From positions 12,789 through 76,788 of the forward strand of contig NZ_JBEPNO010000028.1 of assembly GCF_040546275.1 (NCBI RefSeq): a stretch of DNA of 64,000 nt. The letters are read 5' to 3'. Position numbers and translations under genes: made by a program. This DNA is from Nakamurella sp040546275. GTDB lineage: Bacteria; Actinomycetota; Actinomycetes; Mycobacteriales; Nakamurellaceae. The notes beneath the pieces were generated by a model that saw only the letters and a list, made by a program, of their open reading frames with translations, was not told the origin of the DNA and searched no databases. This document shows positions 8,896 through 17,957 of this stretch, piece by piece (the first letter of the stretch is position 1; every line of letters starts with the position of its first letter).

Positions 8896-11244
8896 TCACT
8901 CGGTGCGGAGGGCGGCGGGGCCGGTGGTGGAGCGGAGGCGGGCGGCCGACCCGAGAGCGATCAGCAACGCAATCACAAGCGCCGACGCCGTGCCAACCGC
9001 GATCCACCCACCGATCGGAGCCACGAAACCGTCGTGTCGCAGATACTGGACGACCTCGGCCAGCACGGTGCCCACCACCACCGCGACCACCACGCCGACC
9101 ACCACCGGCATCAGCACGGCATGCAGCACCGAGCGAACCAGCACGCCCAGCGGGACGCCGGACGCCCGGGCTATCGCGAAGGCCCGCCGCCGCTCGCGGA
9201 TCTGCTCCGACGCCATCAGCCATTGCCCGAGCGCACAGATCAGCAGCGTCAGCGCGCCGGCACCGAGTAGCCCGGCCCGCACCCAGGGAACCGCGGAGTT
9301 CGACGCCTGGCTCAGGGTGGACAAGCTGAACAAGGTGTAAGCCCGAGAACCGAGCCAGGACAACGCTTCCTGCGCCCTGCTCACCGACGACCCGGGAAGG
9401 TCGACCGACACCTGCACCGACTGGGACGACGCCATCTCGGCCGGGAACTCCCGAGCGGCGGCCTCCGGGGTCAGGAAGAAGTCCGCAGTCGAGAAGAACG
9501 GAAAGTTGCTTTCCAGTACGCCCCCAGTGGCCGTCGTCATGCTCCGAGGGGCCGTCGTCACCTGCAGCCCGGCCGGCGGAGTCCAGGACTGCTGCGCGCC
9601 GAGGTTGAACTGGATGAGATACGGCGCAGCCGGCAGCGGACCGGCGGCGGCATCGTCGACCCGGAAGACGTCGCCGTCGCGGCAGCCGCTGGCGACCGTC
9701 ATCAGCCGAATCGCGTCGCAGTTGGCCACTGTGAGATTCGGCCGTTCCCCGGTGGCGCTGCCACCCAGGCCCGTCACCAGGGTCGCCGAACGAACGCCCG
9801 GGACACTGTGCAAGGAGGTGTCGACCCGGCTCCACTCGGCCGGAGTCAGCGACAGCAGCCACCCGCTCTGCACGGATGCGGCATTCTGGCGGGCCTGGAC
9901 AGTGTCGAAGTTGGAGGCCGACAGCATCGTCATCAGCGTGACAAAACCGGCGAGCACCGTCGCGATGGCGGCTGCCGCTCTCGTCGTGGAAGCCCCGTCC
10001 TGCACAATTCGCTGCCGCGCCAGCAGGCCGGAAATGCTCCCGCGCGGCCACCAGCGGGCCAGCCTGTCGGTCAGCAGTCCGACCAGCGCGGCCACGCTGA
10101 ACAGTGTCAGCGCCACCACGACGCACATCTCGACGGTGCGGTCGACGGTGTAGCCGTAGTCGGGGGTGCCACCTTCCCGCCAACCGGCCCACCCCGTGAC
10201 GACGGCGGTCAGACCAAAGAGTGCCAGCCGCCAGCCGAGCCGCGGTCCGCGCCGTTCCCGCCCCAGCACGCCGAGCGGACCCACCGCGCTCTGCCGAAAT
10301 CCGAACAGGGCCGCGGCGACCGCCAGCACCGGGACCCCGATCAAGATCACGATTCCCCACACCGCAGTCGGCCGGACGTCGGCGACCTGCATTCCGCGGC
10401 CGCCGATCCGCACGACGTCAACCAGCAACCGGGATGCCCCGTAGGCACCGACGGCCAGCGTCACCCCGACGACGGCCGCAATCAGCGCCTCACCCGCCAC
10501 CAACAGGCGCAATCTGCTGATGGACGCGCCGAGCAACCGAAGCGTGGCGGATCGGCGATCCCGTCGGGCGGCCCCGATCCGACCGGCCATCGCGACGAAC
10601 AACAACAGCGGCACCATGAGGACGGCGGCCCCGGTGATCAACAACGACCAGACCGACGGCAGAAGGGTGGCATCGCCTGCCGTCCCTCCCCAGCCGCTGA
10701 TCGTCTGGGACTCGGTCAGTGGACCGCTGCCCTGGTAGAAGTACAGATCGTCGCGTCCGGGGAGGACGCCCGGATCGATGGTGCCGACCACCGTTCCAGT
10801 CAGTACCGCCCGGAAGGTGGGATCACTCATCCGCGCCTGCAGTGCTGGTGAGAGCAGCAGTTCACCCGGCGACGGCAGGCGCGAGATACCAGGCGGCACA
10901 GCCGTTGTCGCACCGGCGATGTGAACCAGTTCACCCGTGACTACTTGGCCGTCGATGGTCAGCGTGGTGTCGAGGAGCTGGATCGGTCCCGTCTGGCTGT
11001 ACAGCGGAAGCGAAGGGGCCACCCGGACGTTCCTCGCATGCAACGACGGTTCGATGCTGGCCAGGGCCAGCAGGACGAACGCACACAGGGCGACGCCAAG
11101 GGCCATCGCCAGCATGCGGAACACGTTGCGTCGGTCGGCGACCGCCATCGACAACGCCCATCCAAGCGCCACCCCGGGGTGATCGCCCGCGGCTCTCACC
11201 GAGGTGGCCGGCACCTGCTCCAACGGTTGTCGGGTCGGCATCAC
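8896..11244 (-). CDS. FtsX-type ABC transporter permease
   Basis: 782 residues with the MacB/FtsX layout. An N-terminal helix (MLAMALGVALCAFVLLALA) and a large extracytoplasmic domain are followed by a cluster of helices (SLLITGAAVLMVPLLLFVAMAG; ALIAAVVGVTLAVGAYGA; IVILIGVPVLAVAAALFGF), a second soluble domain and a last set of three helices near the C-terminus. The start ATG overlaps the stop of the upstream ATPase gene (ATGA), so the two are translationally coupled. It likely acts with that ATPase as a mechanotransmission-type or lipoprotein/peptide exporter rather than a classical importer. The substrate is unknown. Confidence 0.88.
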   Translation of the reverse strand: MMPTRQPLEQVPATSVRAAGDHPGVALGWALSMAVADRRNVFRMLAMALGVALCAFVLLALASIEPSLHARNVRVAPSLPLYSQTGPIQLLDTTLTIDGQVVTGELVHIAGATTAVPPGISRLPSPGELLLSPALQARMSDPTFRAVLTGTVVGTIDPGVLPGRDDLYFYQGSGPLTESQTISGWGGTAGDATLLPSVWSLLITGAAVLMVPLLLFVAMAGRIGAARRDRRSATLRLLGASISRLRLLVAGEALIAAVVGVTLAVGAYGASRLLVDVVRIGGRGMQVADVRPTAVWGIVILIGVPVLAVAAALFGFRQSAVGPLGVLGRERRGPRLGWRLALFGLTAVVTGWAGWREGGTPDYGYTVDRTVEMCVVVALTLFSVAALVGLLTDRLARWWPRGSISGLLARQRIVQDGASTTRAAAAIATVLAGFVTLMTMLSASNFDTVQARQNAASVQSGWLLSLTPAEWSRVDTSLHSVPGVRSATLVTGLGGSATGERPNLTVANCDAIRLMTVASGCRDGDVFRVDDAAAGPLPAAPYLIQFNLGAQQSWTPPAGLQVTTAPRSMTTATGGVLESNFPFFSTADFFLTPEAAAREFPAEMASSQSVQVSVDLPGSSVSRAQEALSWLGSRAYTLFSLSTLSQASNSAVPWVRAGLLGAGALTLLICALGQWLMASEQIRERRRAFAIARASGVPLGVLVRSVLHAVLMPVVVGVVVAVVVGTVLAEVVQYLRHDGFVAPIGGWIAVGTASALVIALLIALGSAARLRSTTGPAALRTE

Positions 11245-11963
11245 CGGTCCCGTACCGACTCGCTGGTCAGACCGTCCCGAACGATCACCTCGCGGTCGGA
11301 ATAGGCCGCAACCCGGGACTCGTGCGTGACCAGCACCAACGACGCCCCCGTCTCGCGTACCGCCCTGGTCAGCAGCCCCATCACCTTCTCGCCCTGGAGG
11401 GAGTCAAGCGCCCCGGTCGGTTCGTCGGCGAAGATCACCGACGGACCGCCGATCAGGGCCCGCGCCACGGCCACGCGTTGCGCCTGCCCGCCCGACACCT
11501 GACCCGGCAACTGGCGACCGACCGCCGCCACGTCGAGTCGCTCCAGCCACTGGTCGGCCACCAGCTCAGCTGCCTTGCGGCTCAACCCATCCAGCCGCAG
11601 AGGCATCGAAACGTTTTGCCGGCACGTCAGTTCCGGGATCAACTGCCCGAACTGGAAGACGAACCCAAACTCTTTACGGCGCAGTTCAGATCGCTCCCGA
11701 TCGGACATGGCGCCCAGTTCCCGCCCGGCGTAGGTGACCGAACCCGAATCAGCGTGCAGGATTCCGGCCACGCAGTGCAGTAGCGTGGACTTGCCTGACC
11801 CGGAAGGGCCCATCACCGCGACGATCTCGCCCGCGCGGATGCTGAAGTCGGCTCCACGCAGGGCCGGCGTCGGACCGAACGACTTGACCAACCCGGTCGC
11901 GCTCAACAGCGCACCCGTTCGGCTGGTCGCGACGGCGCTGACGTTTCCACGCGCCGCGGTCAT
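11241..11963 (-). CDS. MacB/LolD-type ABC transporter ATP-binding protein
   Basis: 240 residues with Walker A GPSGSGKS, Q-loop FQFGQLIPELT, signature VSGGQAQRVAVARAL, Walker B VIFADEPTGALDSLQGE and switch His in LVTHE. The DEPTGALDS signature is typical of ATPases paired with FtsX-like permeases. I chose ATG 11963 because it overlaps the PadR stop (ATGA). The open frame extends upstream but only as antisense-like sequence inside padR. It is the middle gene of a padR-ATPase-permease operon, with four-base overlaps at both junctions. Confidence 0.92.
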   Translation of the reverse strand: MTAARGNVSAVATSRTGALLSATGLVKSFGPTPALRGADFSIRAGEIVAVMGPSGSGKSTLLHCVAGILHADSGSVTYAGRELGAMSDRERSELRRKEFGFVFQFGQLIPELTCRQNVSMPLRLDGLSRKAAELVADQWLERLDVAAVGRQLPGQVSGGQAQRVAVARALIGGPSVIFADEPTGALDSLQGEKVMGLLTRAVRETGASLVLVTHESRVAAYSDREVIVRDGLTSESVRDR

Positions 11964-12493
11964 CGGTCCGCCAACCCGGGCTGTTCGGCCAGCTCGGCCA
12001 GGCGGGAAGCCGTGATGTCCAACCACTTCAAGTCTGCCTCCAGGTGGAAGAGTGCGTGATCGCAGATGAGCTGATCGGCGAGATCGCCGGTCTGCTTCCG
12101 CCGGGTGTACTCGCGCATGGCACCCAGGTGCTCGGCGCGCTGGGCATCCAGGATTTCTCCTGCGGATCGATGAGACATCAAGGCCACCAACACTTTCGTG
12201 TACAGCGTGTTCTGGAGGTACTCGGCGGGACGCTCTGGCGTCCGGAGCCAATCGTCGAGATCCGTGACTCCGGCGTCGGTGATGTTGTAGCGCTTGCGAT
12301 CCGGGCCGTCCCCGGCCTCCGACCCCTCGACGGAGACCAGGCCGTTCTTGAGCAGCCGGGCGAGCGTGGCATAGACCTGGCCGTAGGCCAGTGGCCGTTC
12401 GGACCGGAAGAGCTCGTCATGCGCGCGCTTGAGGTCATAACCGTGCGTGGAGCCCGTCTCGAGGAGGCCCAGCAACGTGCGAGACACCGACAT
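11960..12493 (-). CDS. PadR-family transcriptional regulator
   Basis: 177 residues. The N-terminal winged helix (LLGLLETGSTHGYDLKRAHDELF...LAYGQVYATLARLLKNGLV) matches PadR/AcrR-like regulators with the typical GYDL and QVYATLxRL segments. The C-terminal helical domain mediates dimerisation. It is the first gene of an operon with an ABC ATPase and FtsX permease, an arrangement in which PadR typically represses its own operon until a drug or peptide ligand binds. A candidate operator lies just upstream of the start. Confidence 0.9.
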   Translation of the reverse strand: MSVSRTLLGLLETGSTHGYDLKRAHDELFRSERPLAYGQVYATLARLLKNGLVSVEGSEAGDGPDRKRYNITDAGVTDLDDWLRTPERPAEYLQNTLYTKVLVALMSHRSAGEILDAQRAEHLGAMREYTRRKQTGDLADQLICDHALFHLEADLKWLDITASRLAELAEQPGLADR

Positions 12494-12507
12494 GCGGCAG
12501 ACAGTAT

Positions 12508-12534
12508 CAGGTGTCTACACGCGATGTATACCTG
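12508..12534. promoter_or_regulatory. Candidate PadR operator
   Basis: Outer arms CAGGT (12508-12512) and ACCTG (12530-12534), plus an inner TACA (12516-12519) / TGTA (12525-12528) pair offset by one base. The site is 15 bp upstream of the padR start, where autorepression would act. Confidence 0.45.
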
Positions 12535-12627
12535 TCATGAATAGACCTGAAAGTGCATCGTGCCCACAGCGTCCGTCCCACTCGGGTCGACGATGGTCGC
12601 CACCGCTCGGATATCTGCCTGTCGGCT

Positions 12628-12659
12628 CGTTCACCTGTCTACTCGTTCACCGGTCTACT
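12628..12659. repeat. 16-bp direct repeat upstream of PAP2 gene
   Basis: CGTTCACCTGTCTACT (12628-12643) is followed directly by CGTTCACCGGTCTACT (12644-12659), one mismatch. It lies in the promoter region of the PAP2 gene and may bind a regulator. Confidence 0.6.
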
Positions 12660-12709
12660 GGGTGACGAACGAACCAACACCTGACGGCGAAGAAGTTACA
12701 GTTCGGGTC

Positions 12710-13651
12710 GTGCCACATCCGCCGACCGCCGAGCTGAACTGGTGGCAGGCCGGACTGCTCGCCGTGGCGCTGTTCCTCCTGACCTTCGCACTCAACCGGT
12801 TCGACGTCGCATGGGTGCGAAAGGTGACGCCGTTCCTGAAGGAAGCCGGCATCGTCGCGCTGCTGTTCGCGCTCTGGCAGCGGGCCGGTCAGCTGTCGCA
12901 GACCAGTACGACCCAGGCCTTCGACCGCGGCCGCTGGATCGACGAGGCCGAGCGATTCCTGAACCTACCGTCAGAACGATCGCTGCAGGTCGAACTCGTC
13001 GATCATCCGATGCTCGGCCAATGGGCCAACCTCTACTACGCGGTGATGCACCTCAGCACCACCGGCGTCATGCTGTTCTGGCTGTTCTGGCGGCATCGCG
13101 ACAAGTACCCGCGGGTGCGCACCGCTCTGGCCCTGTTCACCGCGCTGGCGCTGCTGGTCCAGCTGATCGCCGTCGCGCCGCCGCGCCTGATGCCGGAACT
13201 CGGCTTCATCGACATCGGAATGCGCTACGGGCAATCCGTGTACGGGACCGGCGGTTTCGGCGCCCAGGAGTTGCTGGCCATGCCGTCGGTGCACATCGGT
13301 TGGGCGGTGGTCGTCGCCGGCGCCGTGATCTACGCGAGCCCCAGCCGGTGGCGCTGGCTCATCCTGCTGCACCCGCTCGTCACGCTGTACGTCGTCACCG
13401 CGACCGGCAACCACTGGTGGTTCGACAGCATCGCGTCCGTGCTGCTGCTGGTCCTCGTCGTTGGCGCCCAGAACCTGTATTTCGGCCGCATCGGTCAGCG
13501 CGACCCTCCGGCGACCGGCGGCGGAGCCAACCGCATCGAGCGGTGGAGGCGGCCGATCCCCATCAGAAGCAGAGCCACCACCCAGATCCCGATCAGCGCT
13601 CCGATGACGAACGGGAAGAAGCCCGAATCCGAGGTGTCCAAGATCGAGTAG
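12710..13651 (+). CDS. PAP2-superfamily integral membrane protein
   Basis: About 313 residues with five to six hydrophobic helices. The C-terminal half carries a PAP2-like active site: the conserved MPSVHIGWAV (catalytic His) and TGNHWWFDSIASV (second His and Asp). This resembles the inositol-phosphotransferase/AUR1-like branch (PAP2_3) that processes membrane phospholipids. I favour GTG 12710, 7 bases after a TACAGT -10-like hexamer (leaderless start); an in-frame GTG at 12662 is the alternative. The last ~50 residues are hydrophilic and are encoded antisense to the 3' end of the convergent Pr6Pr gene, a 157-bp overlap. Confidence 0.8.
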   Translation: MPHPPTAELNWWQAGLLAVALFLLTFALNRFDVAWVRKVTPFLKEAGIVALLFALWQRAGQLSQTSTTQAFDRGRWIDEAERFLNLPSERSLQVELVDHPMLGQWANLYYAVMHLSTTGVMLFWLFWRHRDKYPRVRTALALFTALALLVQLIAVAPPRLMPELGFIDIGMRYGQSVYGTGGFGAQELLAMPSVHIGWAVVVAGAVIYASPSRWRWLILLHPLVTLYVVTATGNHWWFDSIASVLLLVLVVGAQNLYFGRIGQRDPPATGGGANRIERWRRPIPIRSRATTQIPISAPMTNGKKPESEVSKIE

Positions 13652-14391
13652 ATCGGCGATCCGTCGGCATTGCCCTTCATCACCGCGAAGACCAGGTACG
13701 CCAGCGGCGCGGCCGGGGCCGCGATCACGTGCCACCACTTCACCGTCTCCTGGTTCCGGCCGACAGCGAACCAGTCGACGAGCAGTGCGAGCGGGGTGAA
13801 GATGTGCTCGAACTTCGACCAGGACTTGTCGAGCTGACCGGCCATCACCAGGTTGTAGACGCCGAGAGTGACCAGGACCAACAACAGCACCGACATCCTG
13901 ACGAACGGATCCGGCTCGTCCAGGTGCCGACGTCGCGCCAACGGGATGATCGCCGCCAGCAGGAAGTAGACGCCGGCGATCAAGCTCCCGAGCTGCGACA
14001 ACTCCTCGAGATGCCAGGAACCGAAGGCATCGTGCGCCAGGAACAGACCGGTGAAGGCGATCGCCGAGACGGCCAGCTTCCAGATCACCGTGAAGGCAAC
14101 CTGGCCTGACGACGGCTGCGGGCCCGGCTGCGGGCCCGGCTGCGGCATCATCGGAGGCGCATAGCCGGCCCGGGACATGGGCGGCTGCTGCCAGCTGGCC
14201 GGCTGCGGCGCCCACCCCGGCACACCGGCCTGCTGCGGCGCCCACCCCGGCACACCGGCCGGCTGCGGCGGACCGGCCGGCCGTTGCGGATAGACGCCCT
14301 GCCCATACCCACCCTGCGGACGCCAACCCGGCGCAGTGGCCGGTGGGCCGTAGGGCCTCGGGGGGACAGGTCCGTGCGGGTGATCGGTCAT
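13495..14391 (-). CDS. Pr6Pr-family membrane protein with Pro/Gly-rich N-terminus
   Basis: 298 residues. The first ~95 residues are cytoplasmic low-complexity sequence rich in Pro, Gly and Gln, with direct repeats (GVPGWAPQ twice; PGPQ repeats). Six hydrophobic helices follow, with HDAFGSWH and NPVG-like loops typical of the Pr6Pr (FAR-17a/AIG1-like) family, of unknown function. The start ATG 14391 begins MTDHPHGPVPP; the frame upstream of it lies antisense to the racemase gene. It is convergent with and overlaps the PAP2 gene. Confidence 0.8.
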   Translation of the reverse strand: MTDHPHGPVPPRPYGPPATAPGWRPQGGYGQGVYPQRPAGPPQPAGVPGWAPQQAGVPGWAPQPASWQQPPMSRAGYAPPMMPQPGPQPGPQPSSGQVAFTVIWKLAVSAIAFTGLFLAHDAFGSWHLEELSQLGSLIAGVYFLLAAIIPLARRRHLDEPDPFVRMSVLLLVLVTLGVYNLVMAGQLDKSWSKFEHIFTPLALLVDWFAVGRNQETVKWWHVIAAPAAPLAYLVFAVMKGNADGSPIYSILDTSDSGFFPFVIGALIGIWVVALLLMGIGRLHRSMRLAPPPVAGGSR

Positions 14392-14433
14392 CGGGCCAGT
14401 ATCGCCGGGCGGCGATACTGCTAGCGTCGATTC

Positions 14434-15165
14434 GTGGAAATCCAGCGACAGCGGGTGATCGGGCTGCTCGGCGGCATGAGCTGGGAGAGCAGCGCGGAGT
14501 ACTACCGGCTGGCCAACGAGCTGGTCCGAGAACGTCTGGGCGGGCTGCACTCCGCCAGATGTCTGCTGGCTTCGGTGGATTTCGCGGAGATCGAGCAGCT
14601 GCAGGTGGCCGGAAACTGGGACGAGGCCGGACGGACGCTGGCTACCGCGGCCAAGAGCCTCGAGGTGGGCGGCGCGGAGGTGCTGGTCCTGTGCACCAAC
14701 ACCATGCACAAGGTGGCCGATCAGATCCAGGCCGAGATCGGCATCCCGCTCCTGCATCTCGCGGACGCCACCGCAAAAGCGGTGCAGCAGGAAGGAGTCC
14801 GGATCGTCGGTCTTCTCGGCACCGCCTTCACCATGGAGCAGGATTTCTACCGGGACCGGCTGGCAGGTCACGGACTCGAGGTGCTGATCCCGCCGCCGGA
14901 GGATCGCGCCGAGGTCCACCGCATCATCTACGACGAATTGTGCCTGGGCGTCGTGTCCGCGGAGTCCCGGCAGGTGTACCGCGAGGTGATGGCAAGGTTG
15001 GTCACGCAGGGCGCGGACGGAATCATCCTGGGCTGCACGGAGATCGAACTGCTGGTCCAAGACGGCGACACCACCGTGCCGGTGTTCCCGACCACCGCCC
15101 TGCACGTCGAGGCAGCCGTCACCTGGTCACTGTCCGATGCCCAGGAGTCCCAGCCCACAGCCTGA
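14434..15165 (+). CDS. Aspartate/glutamate racemase family protein
   Basis: 243 residues of the PLP-independent two-cysteine racemase fold. GLLGGMSWESSAEYY at the N-terminus is typical of aspartate racemase. The catalytic Cys pair is visible in VLCTNTMHK and LGCTEIELL. Both cysteines are present, so activity on Asp/Glu or a related amino acid is likely. The GTG start gives the conserved start MEIQRQRVIGLLGG. An SDR gene begins 19 bases after the stop, so the two may be co-transcribed. Confidence 0.9.
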   Translation: MEIQRQRVIGLLGGMSWESSAEYYRLANELVRERLGGLHSARCLLASVDFAEIEQLQVAGNWDEAGRTLATAAKSLEVGGAEVLVLCTNTMHKVADQIQAEIGIPLLHLADATAKAVQQEGVRIVGLLGTAFTMEQDFYRDRLAGHGLEVLIPPPEDRAEVHRIIYDELCLGVVSAESRQVYREVMARLVTQGADGIILGCTEIELLVQDGDTTVPVFPTTALHVEAAVTWSLSDAQESQPTA

Positions 15166-15184
15166 AGCCAAAGGAGCGCAAAGG

Positions 15185-16036
15185 ATGTCGTCATACAAGA
15201 CGGTGCTGATCTCGGGGACGTCGACCGGGATCGGCGCCCAGACCGCAGTGGCCGCGGCCGCGGCCGCGGCCGGGTGGCACGTGGTCGCCACCATGCGCGA
15301 CACCACACGCTCCGGCGCGCTGGCCGCGGCAGCCGAATCCGCCGGCGTCACCGACCGGGTCGAGATCAGGGCGATGGACATCACCGACCCCGCCTCGGTG
15401 GCCGCGTGTGTTGCCGGGATCGTGGCCGACCACCCCAGCCTGGACGCGGTGATCAACAACGCCGGATCCGGCCACGTCGGCACTCTGGAACAGGAGACGA
15501 TCGCGGAGGTCAGGGCCGTCATGGAGGTGAATTTCTTCGGCACTCTCCATGTGACCCGTGAAGCGTTACCACACCTGCGCGCCAGCGGCGGCCGGGTCAT
15601 CACCGTCACCAGTGTCGGCGGGGTCATCGGGCAGCCGTTCAACGAGGCGTACTGCGCGGCGAAGTTCGCGGTCGAGGGCTTCATGGAATCGCTCGCCCCG
15701 GTGGCTGCGATGCTCGGGGTGGCAGTGGTCGTCGTCGAGCCCGGTGCCGTGGCCAGCGAATTCGTCAGCAACGTCGCCATGGATCAGGCTGCGATGACGG
15801 AGGCGGCCGGTCCCTACGGCCCGGCCCTTGGCCGATATCTCGAGCGGACGGCCGGCGCCTTCGCCTCGGCTCAGAGCCCGGCGAGCGCGGCTGCGGTGGT
15901 GATCTCCGTCCTGACAGACACGAACCCACCCTTCCGGCTGCAGACCTCCGAGGGCGCACGGGCCCTCGTCGCAAACAAACTTGCCGATCTGGACGGCAGC
16001 CGGATCACCGGCCTCACTACCACCTGGGTGTCTTGA
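15185..16036 (+). CDS. Short-chain dehydrogenase/reductase
   Basis: 283-residue classical SDR. The nucleotide-binding motif is GTSTGIG near residue 10; NNAG, the catalytic Ser (TVTSVGG) and YCAAK (catalytic Tyr/Lys) are all intact, so it should be an active NAD(P)-dependent oxidoreductase. The substrate is unknown. I chose ATG 15185 over a longer frame because AAAGGAG lies 9 bases upstream. It follows the racemase closely. Confidence 0.92.
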   Translation: MSSYKTVLISGTSTGIGAQTAVAAAAAAAGWHVVATMRDTTRSGALAAAAESAGVTDRVEIRAMDITDPASVAACVAGIVADHPSLDAVINNAGSGHVGTLEQETIAEVRAVMEVNFFGTLHVTREALPHLRASGGRVITVTSVGGVIGQPFNEAYCAAKFAVEGFMESLAPVAAMLGVAVVVVEPGAVASEFVSNVAMDQAAMTEAAGPYGPALGRYLERTAGAFASAQSPASAAAVVISVLTDTNPPFRLQTSEGARALVANKLADLDGSRITGLTTTWVS

Positions 16037-16066
16037 TCACCGAGAGCACGTCGCGAAAATCGGGAC

Positions 16067-16097
16067 TTGACCCTCACACCGTGTGAGGCCCCACCGT
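16067..16097 (+). promoter_or_regulatory. MerR-type promoter/operator
   Basis: TTGACC (-35, 16067-16072) and a -10-like CACCGT (16092-16097) are 19 bp apart, the long spacing that MerR activators correct. Inside lies a perfect palindrome, CCTCACAC and GTGTGAGG around one base (16072-16088). It lies directly upstream of the merR gene, implying autoregulation. Confidence 0.75.
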
Positions 16098-16107
16098 AGG
16101 AGGCGTC

Positions 16108-16929
16108 ATGTTCACCATCGGAGATTTCGCCGGCCTCGGCAGGGTGTCGATCCGGATGCTGCGTCACTACGACAGCATCGGGGTTCTCAGTCCGGCCGCT
16201 GTCGATCCGGTCAACGGCTACCGGCTCTACCACGCCGACCAGCTGTCCCGTCTCAATCGTGTCGTCGCCCTCAAGGACCTCGGGTTCACCCTCGCGCAGG
16301 TGCACTCGATCCTCGCGGACGACCTCGGCCCGATCGAGTTGCGCGGCATGCTGCGGATGCGCCAGGCGCAGGTGCAGTCGCAACTCGAGGCCGACCAGGC
16401 CCGACTGACCGGAATCCAGGCGAGACTCCACATCATCGAGAGGGAAGGCACCATGAGCACACAGGAAGTGGTCCTCAAGAAGGTCGAGCCGGTCAGACTC
16501 GCCGAGATCGCAGCCACCGCCGACAGTTTCCGGACGAGCGACATCGGGCCGGTGATCCAGGGCCTGTATCCGCAGCTGATGCAACACCTCGCGGCCGATC
16601 ACGTCGCACCCGCCGGATACGGAGTCGCCTACTACGAGGAATCGCCGGACGACACCGTCATCGTCCACGCCGGTGTGGTGGTGAAGGCCGAGCCCGTCGA
16701 CGACAGGGCCTACCGCATCGGTGATCTCGTCGGTGCCGATGCTGCTGCGACGACCATCCACCACGGCTCCATGGATACCTGCGAGGTCAGCTACCAGGTC
16801 CTGGCGCAGTGGATCGACGCAAACGGATACCGCAGCAACGGCTTTGCCCGCGAGGTGTACCTGGACTATGACCCGAATCGCACTGCGGAGGGGATCACCG
16901 AGCTTCAGATCCCGGTCGAGAAGGTCTAA
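16108..16929 (+). CDS. MerR-family regulator with GyrI-like effector domain
   Basis: 273 residues. The N-terminal MerR winged helix (MFTIGDFAGLGRVSIRMLRHYD...GYRLYHADQLSRL) is followed by a coiled-coil dimerisation helix. From residue ~120 there is a GyrI-like/AraC effector-binding domain (LKKVEPVRLAEIA...ITELQIPVEKV). This is the BmrR-like layout of drug-sensing activators. AGGAGG is 5-6 bases upstream of the ATG. The MerR-type promoter just upstream suggests self-control; no efflux gene is downstream on the same strand, so the target may be itself or elsewhere. Confidence 0.9.
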   Translation: MFTIGDFAGLGRVSIRMLRHYDSIGVLSPAAVDPVNGYRLYHADQLSRLNRVVALKDLGFTLAQVHSILADDLGPIELRGMLRMRQAQVQSQLEADQARLTGIQARLHIIEREGTMSTQEVVLKKVEPVRLAEIAATADSFRTSDIGPVIQGLYPQLMQHLAADHVAPAGYGVAYYEESPDDTVIVHAGVVVKAEPVDDRAYRIGDLVGADAAATTIHHGSMDTCEVSYQVLAQWIDANGYRSNGFAREVYLDYDPNRTAEGITELQIPVEKV

Positions 16930-16939
16930 TATCGAACAC

Positions 16940-16980
16940 ATCCCGCCGCCGGGTGGTCCACCGTCCGGCGGCGGGATTCT
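16940..16980 (+). terminator. Rho-independent terminator after merR gene
   Basis: Perfect 13-bp GC-rich stem (arms 16940-16952 and 16965-16977) with a 12-base loop that can itself pair, starting 10 bases past the stop codon. It sits between two convergent genes and may work both ways. Confidence 0.8.
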
Positions 16981-17055
16981 CCGTTTTCAGGGCTTGTCCG
17001 CGTCCCGGGCCTGTCGTCCAAGGGCCCAGTCATCCGAGCGTTCAGGGCCTGTCGT

Positions 17056-17904
17056 CTAGTGGTCACGGGCATTGCCAGGCTCGTCCGGGTCGCGGATCTC
17101 GTCACGGATCCAGCCGATGTAGCGCGCCGCCGACGCCCTCACCGCCTCGGCCGAGCCCATCGCGATCATGCTGCCGTGGAATGCGCCGTAGATCCGGTCG
17201 AACGTGAGAAGGCCAATGGTGGAAGCGATCTGGGTGACCAGACGTTCAGGCAGCGGGATCAGGTTCGGGTAGCTGCGCATGAAGGAGACGCTGGCCCGGT
17301 CGGCCGCGACCATCAACGTGTCGCCGACCAACAGCACCCCGGCCGCGGCCGCTCCGGCCGGCCAGTTCAGCACCGCACTGCCGGGGAAGTGTCCGCCGCA
17401 TCTGATCAACTCGACACCGTCGACGATCTCCTGACGGTCGTCCCAGAGCCGGATGACGTCGTCCGGGCGGCGGATCCAGCGATGATCGGCGCGGTTGACG
17501 TACACCGGCACCCCGTCGAAGGCCTTGCTCCAGGTGATCGAGCTGCCCACCAGGTGCGGGTGACTGGCGGTGACCGCCGCCACGCCGCCGAGTGCGGTGG
17601 CCTCGTCGATCATCTGCTGATCCAGGTAGCCCGGAGGCTCCCAGAGGACGTTGCCGGCGGGGGTGCGGACCAGCAGGCCGCGCTGGCCGATGCCGAATGA
17701 CGGCGACACCCGCACCGCGAACAGGTCGGGTTCGAGTTCGGTGAACGACCCGGTGAACCTGCCGGCCATCTCCTTCAGGGACGTCCACTGCTGACCACCG
17801 GGCGGCACGTAGTGCCGTTCGTCGGAACAGATCGCACACCGTGCCGGCGGTCGCGCCATGTTCGAATGCTCGATCCCGCAGGCCGAGCAGATCCACACCG
17901 TCAT
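17056..17904 (-). CDS. MBL-fold metallo-hydrolase with N-terminal zinc ribbon
   Basis: 282 residues. The first ~35 residues hold a CSACG...CAICSDERHYVP zinc ribbon. The rest is metallo-beta-lactamase-like, with SHPHLVGS in place of the usual HxHxDH, a GGHFPGS His and a LVGDTLMV Asp. The first metal motif is degenerate, so activity is uncertain. I chose ATG 17904 because the zinc ribbon starts there; the frame continues upstream only by overlapping the next gene. From memory, similar MBL proteins with this N-terminal ribbon are common and uncharacterised in actinobacteria. Confidence 0.8.
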   Translation of the reverse strand: MTVWICSACGIEHSNMARPPARCAICSDERHYVPPGGQQWTSLKEMAGRFTGSFTELEPDLFAVRVSPSFGIGQRGLLVRTPAGNVLWEPPGYLDQQMIDEATALGGVAAVTASHPHLVGSSITWSKAFDGVPVYVNRADHRWIRRPDDVIRLWDDRQEIVDGVELIRCGGHFPGSAVLNWPAGAAAAGVLLVGDTLMVAADRASVSFMRSYPNLIPLPERLVTQIASTIGLLTFDRIYGAFHGSMIAMGSAEAVRASAARYIGWIRDEIRDPDEPGNARDH

Positions 17905-17957
17905 GGGCTCACCCTGCTGCCCCTGGCTGGGCAGCGCAACCGCATCCGGAATGGCCG

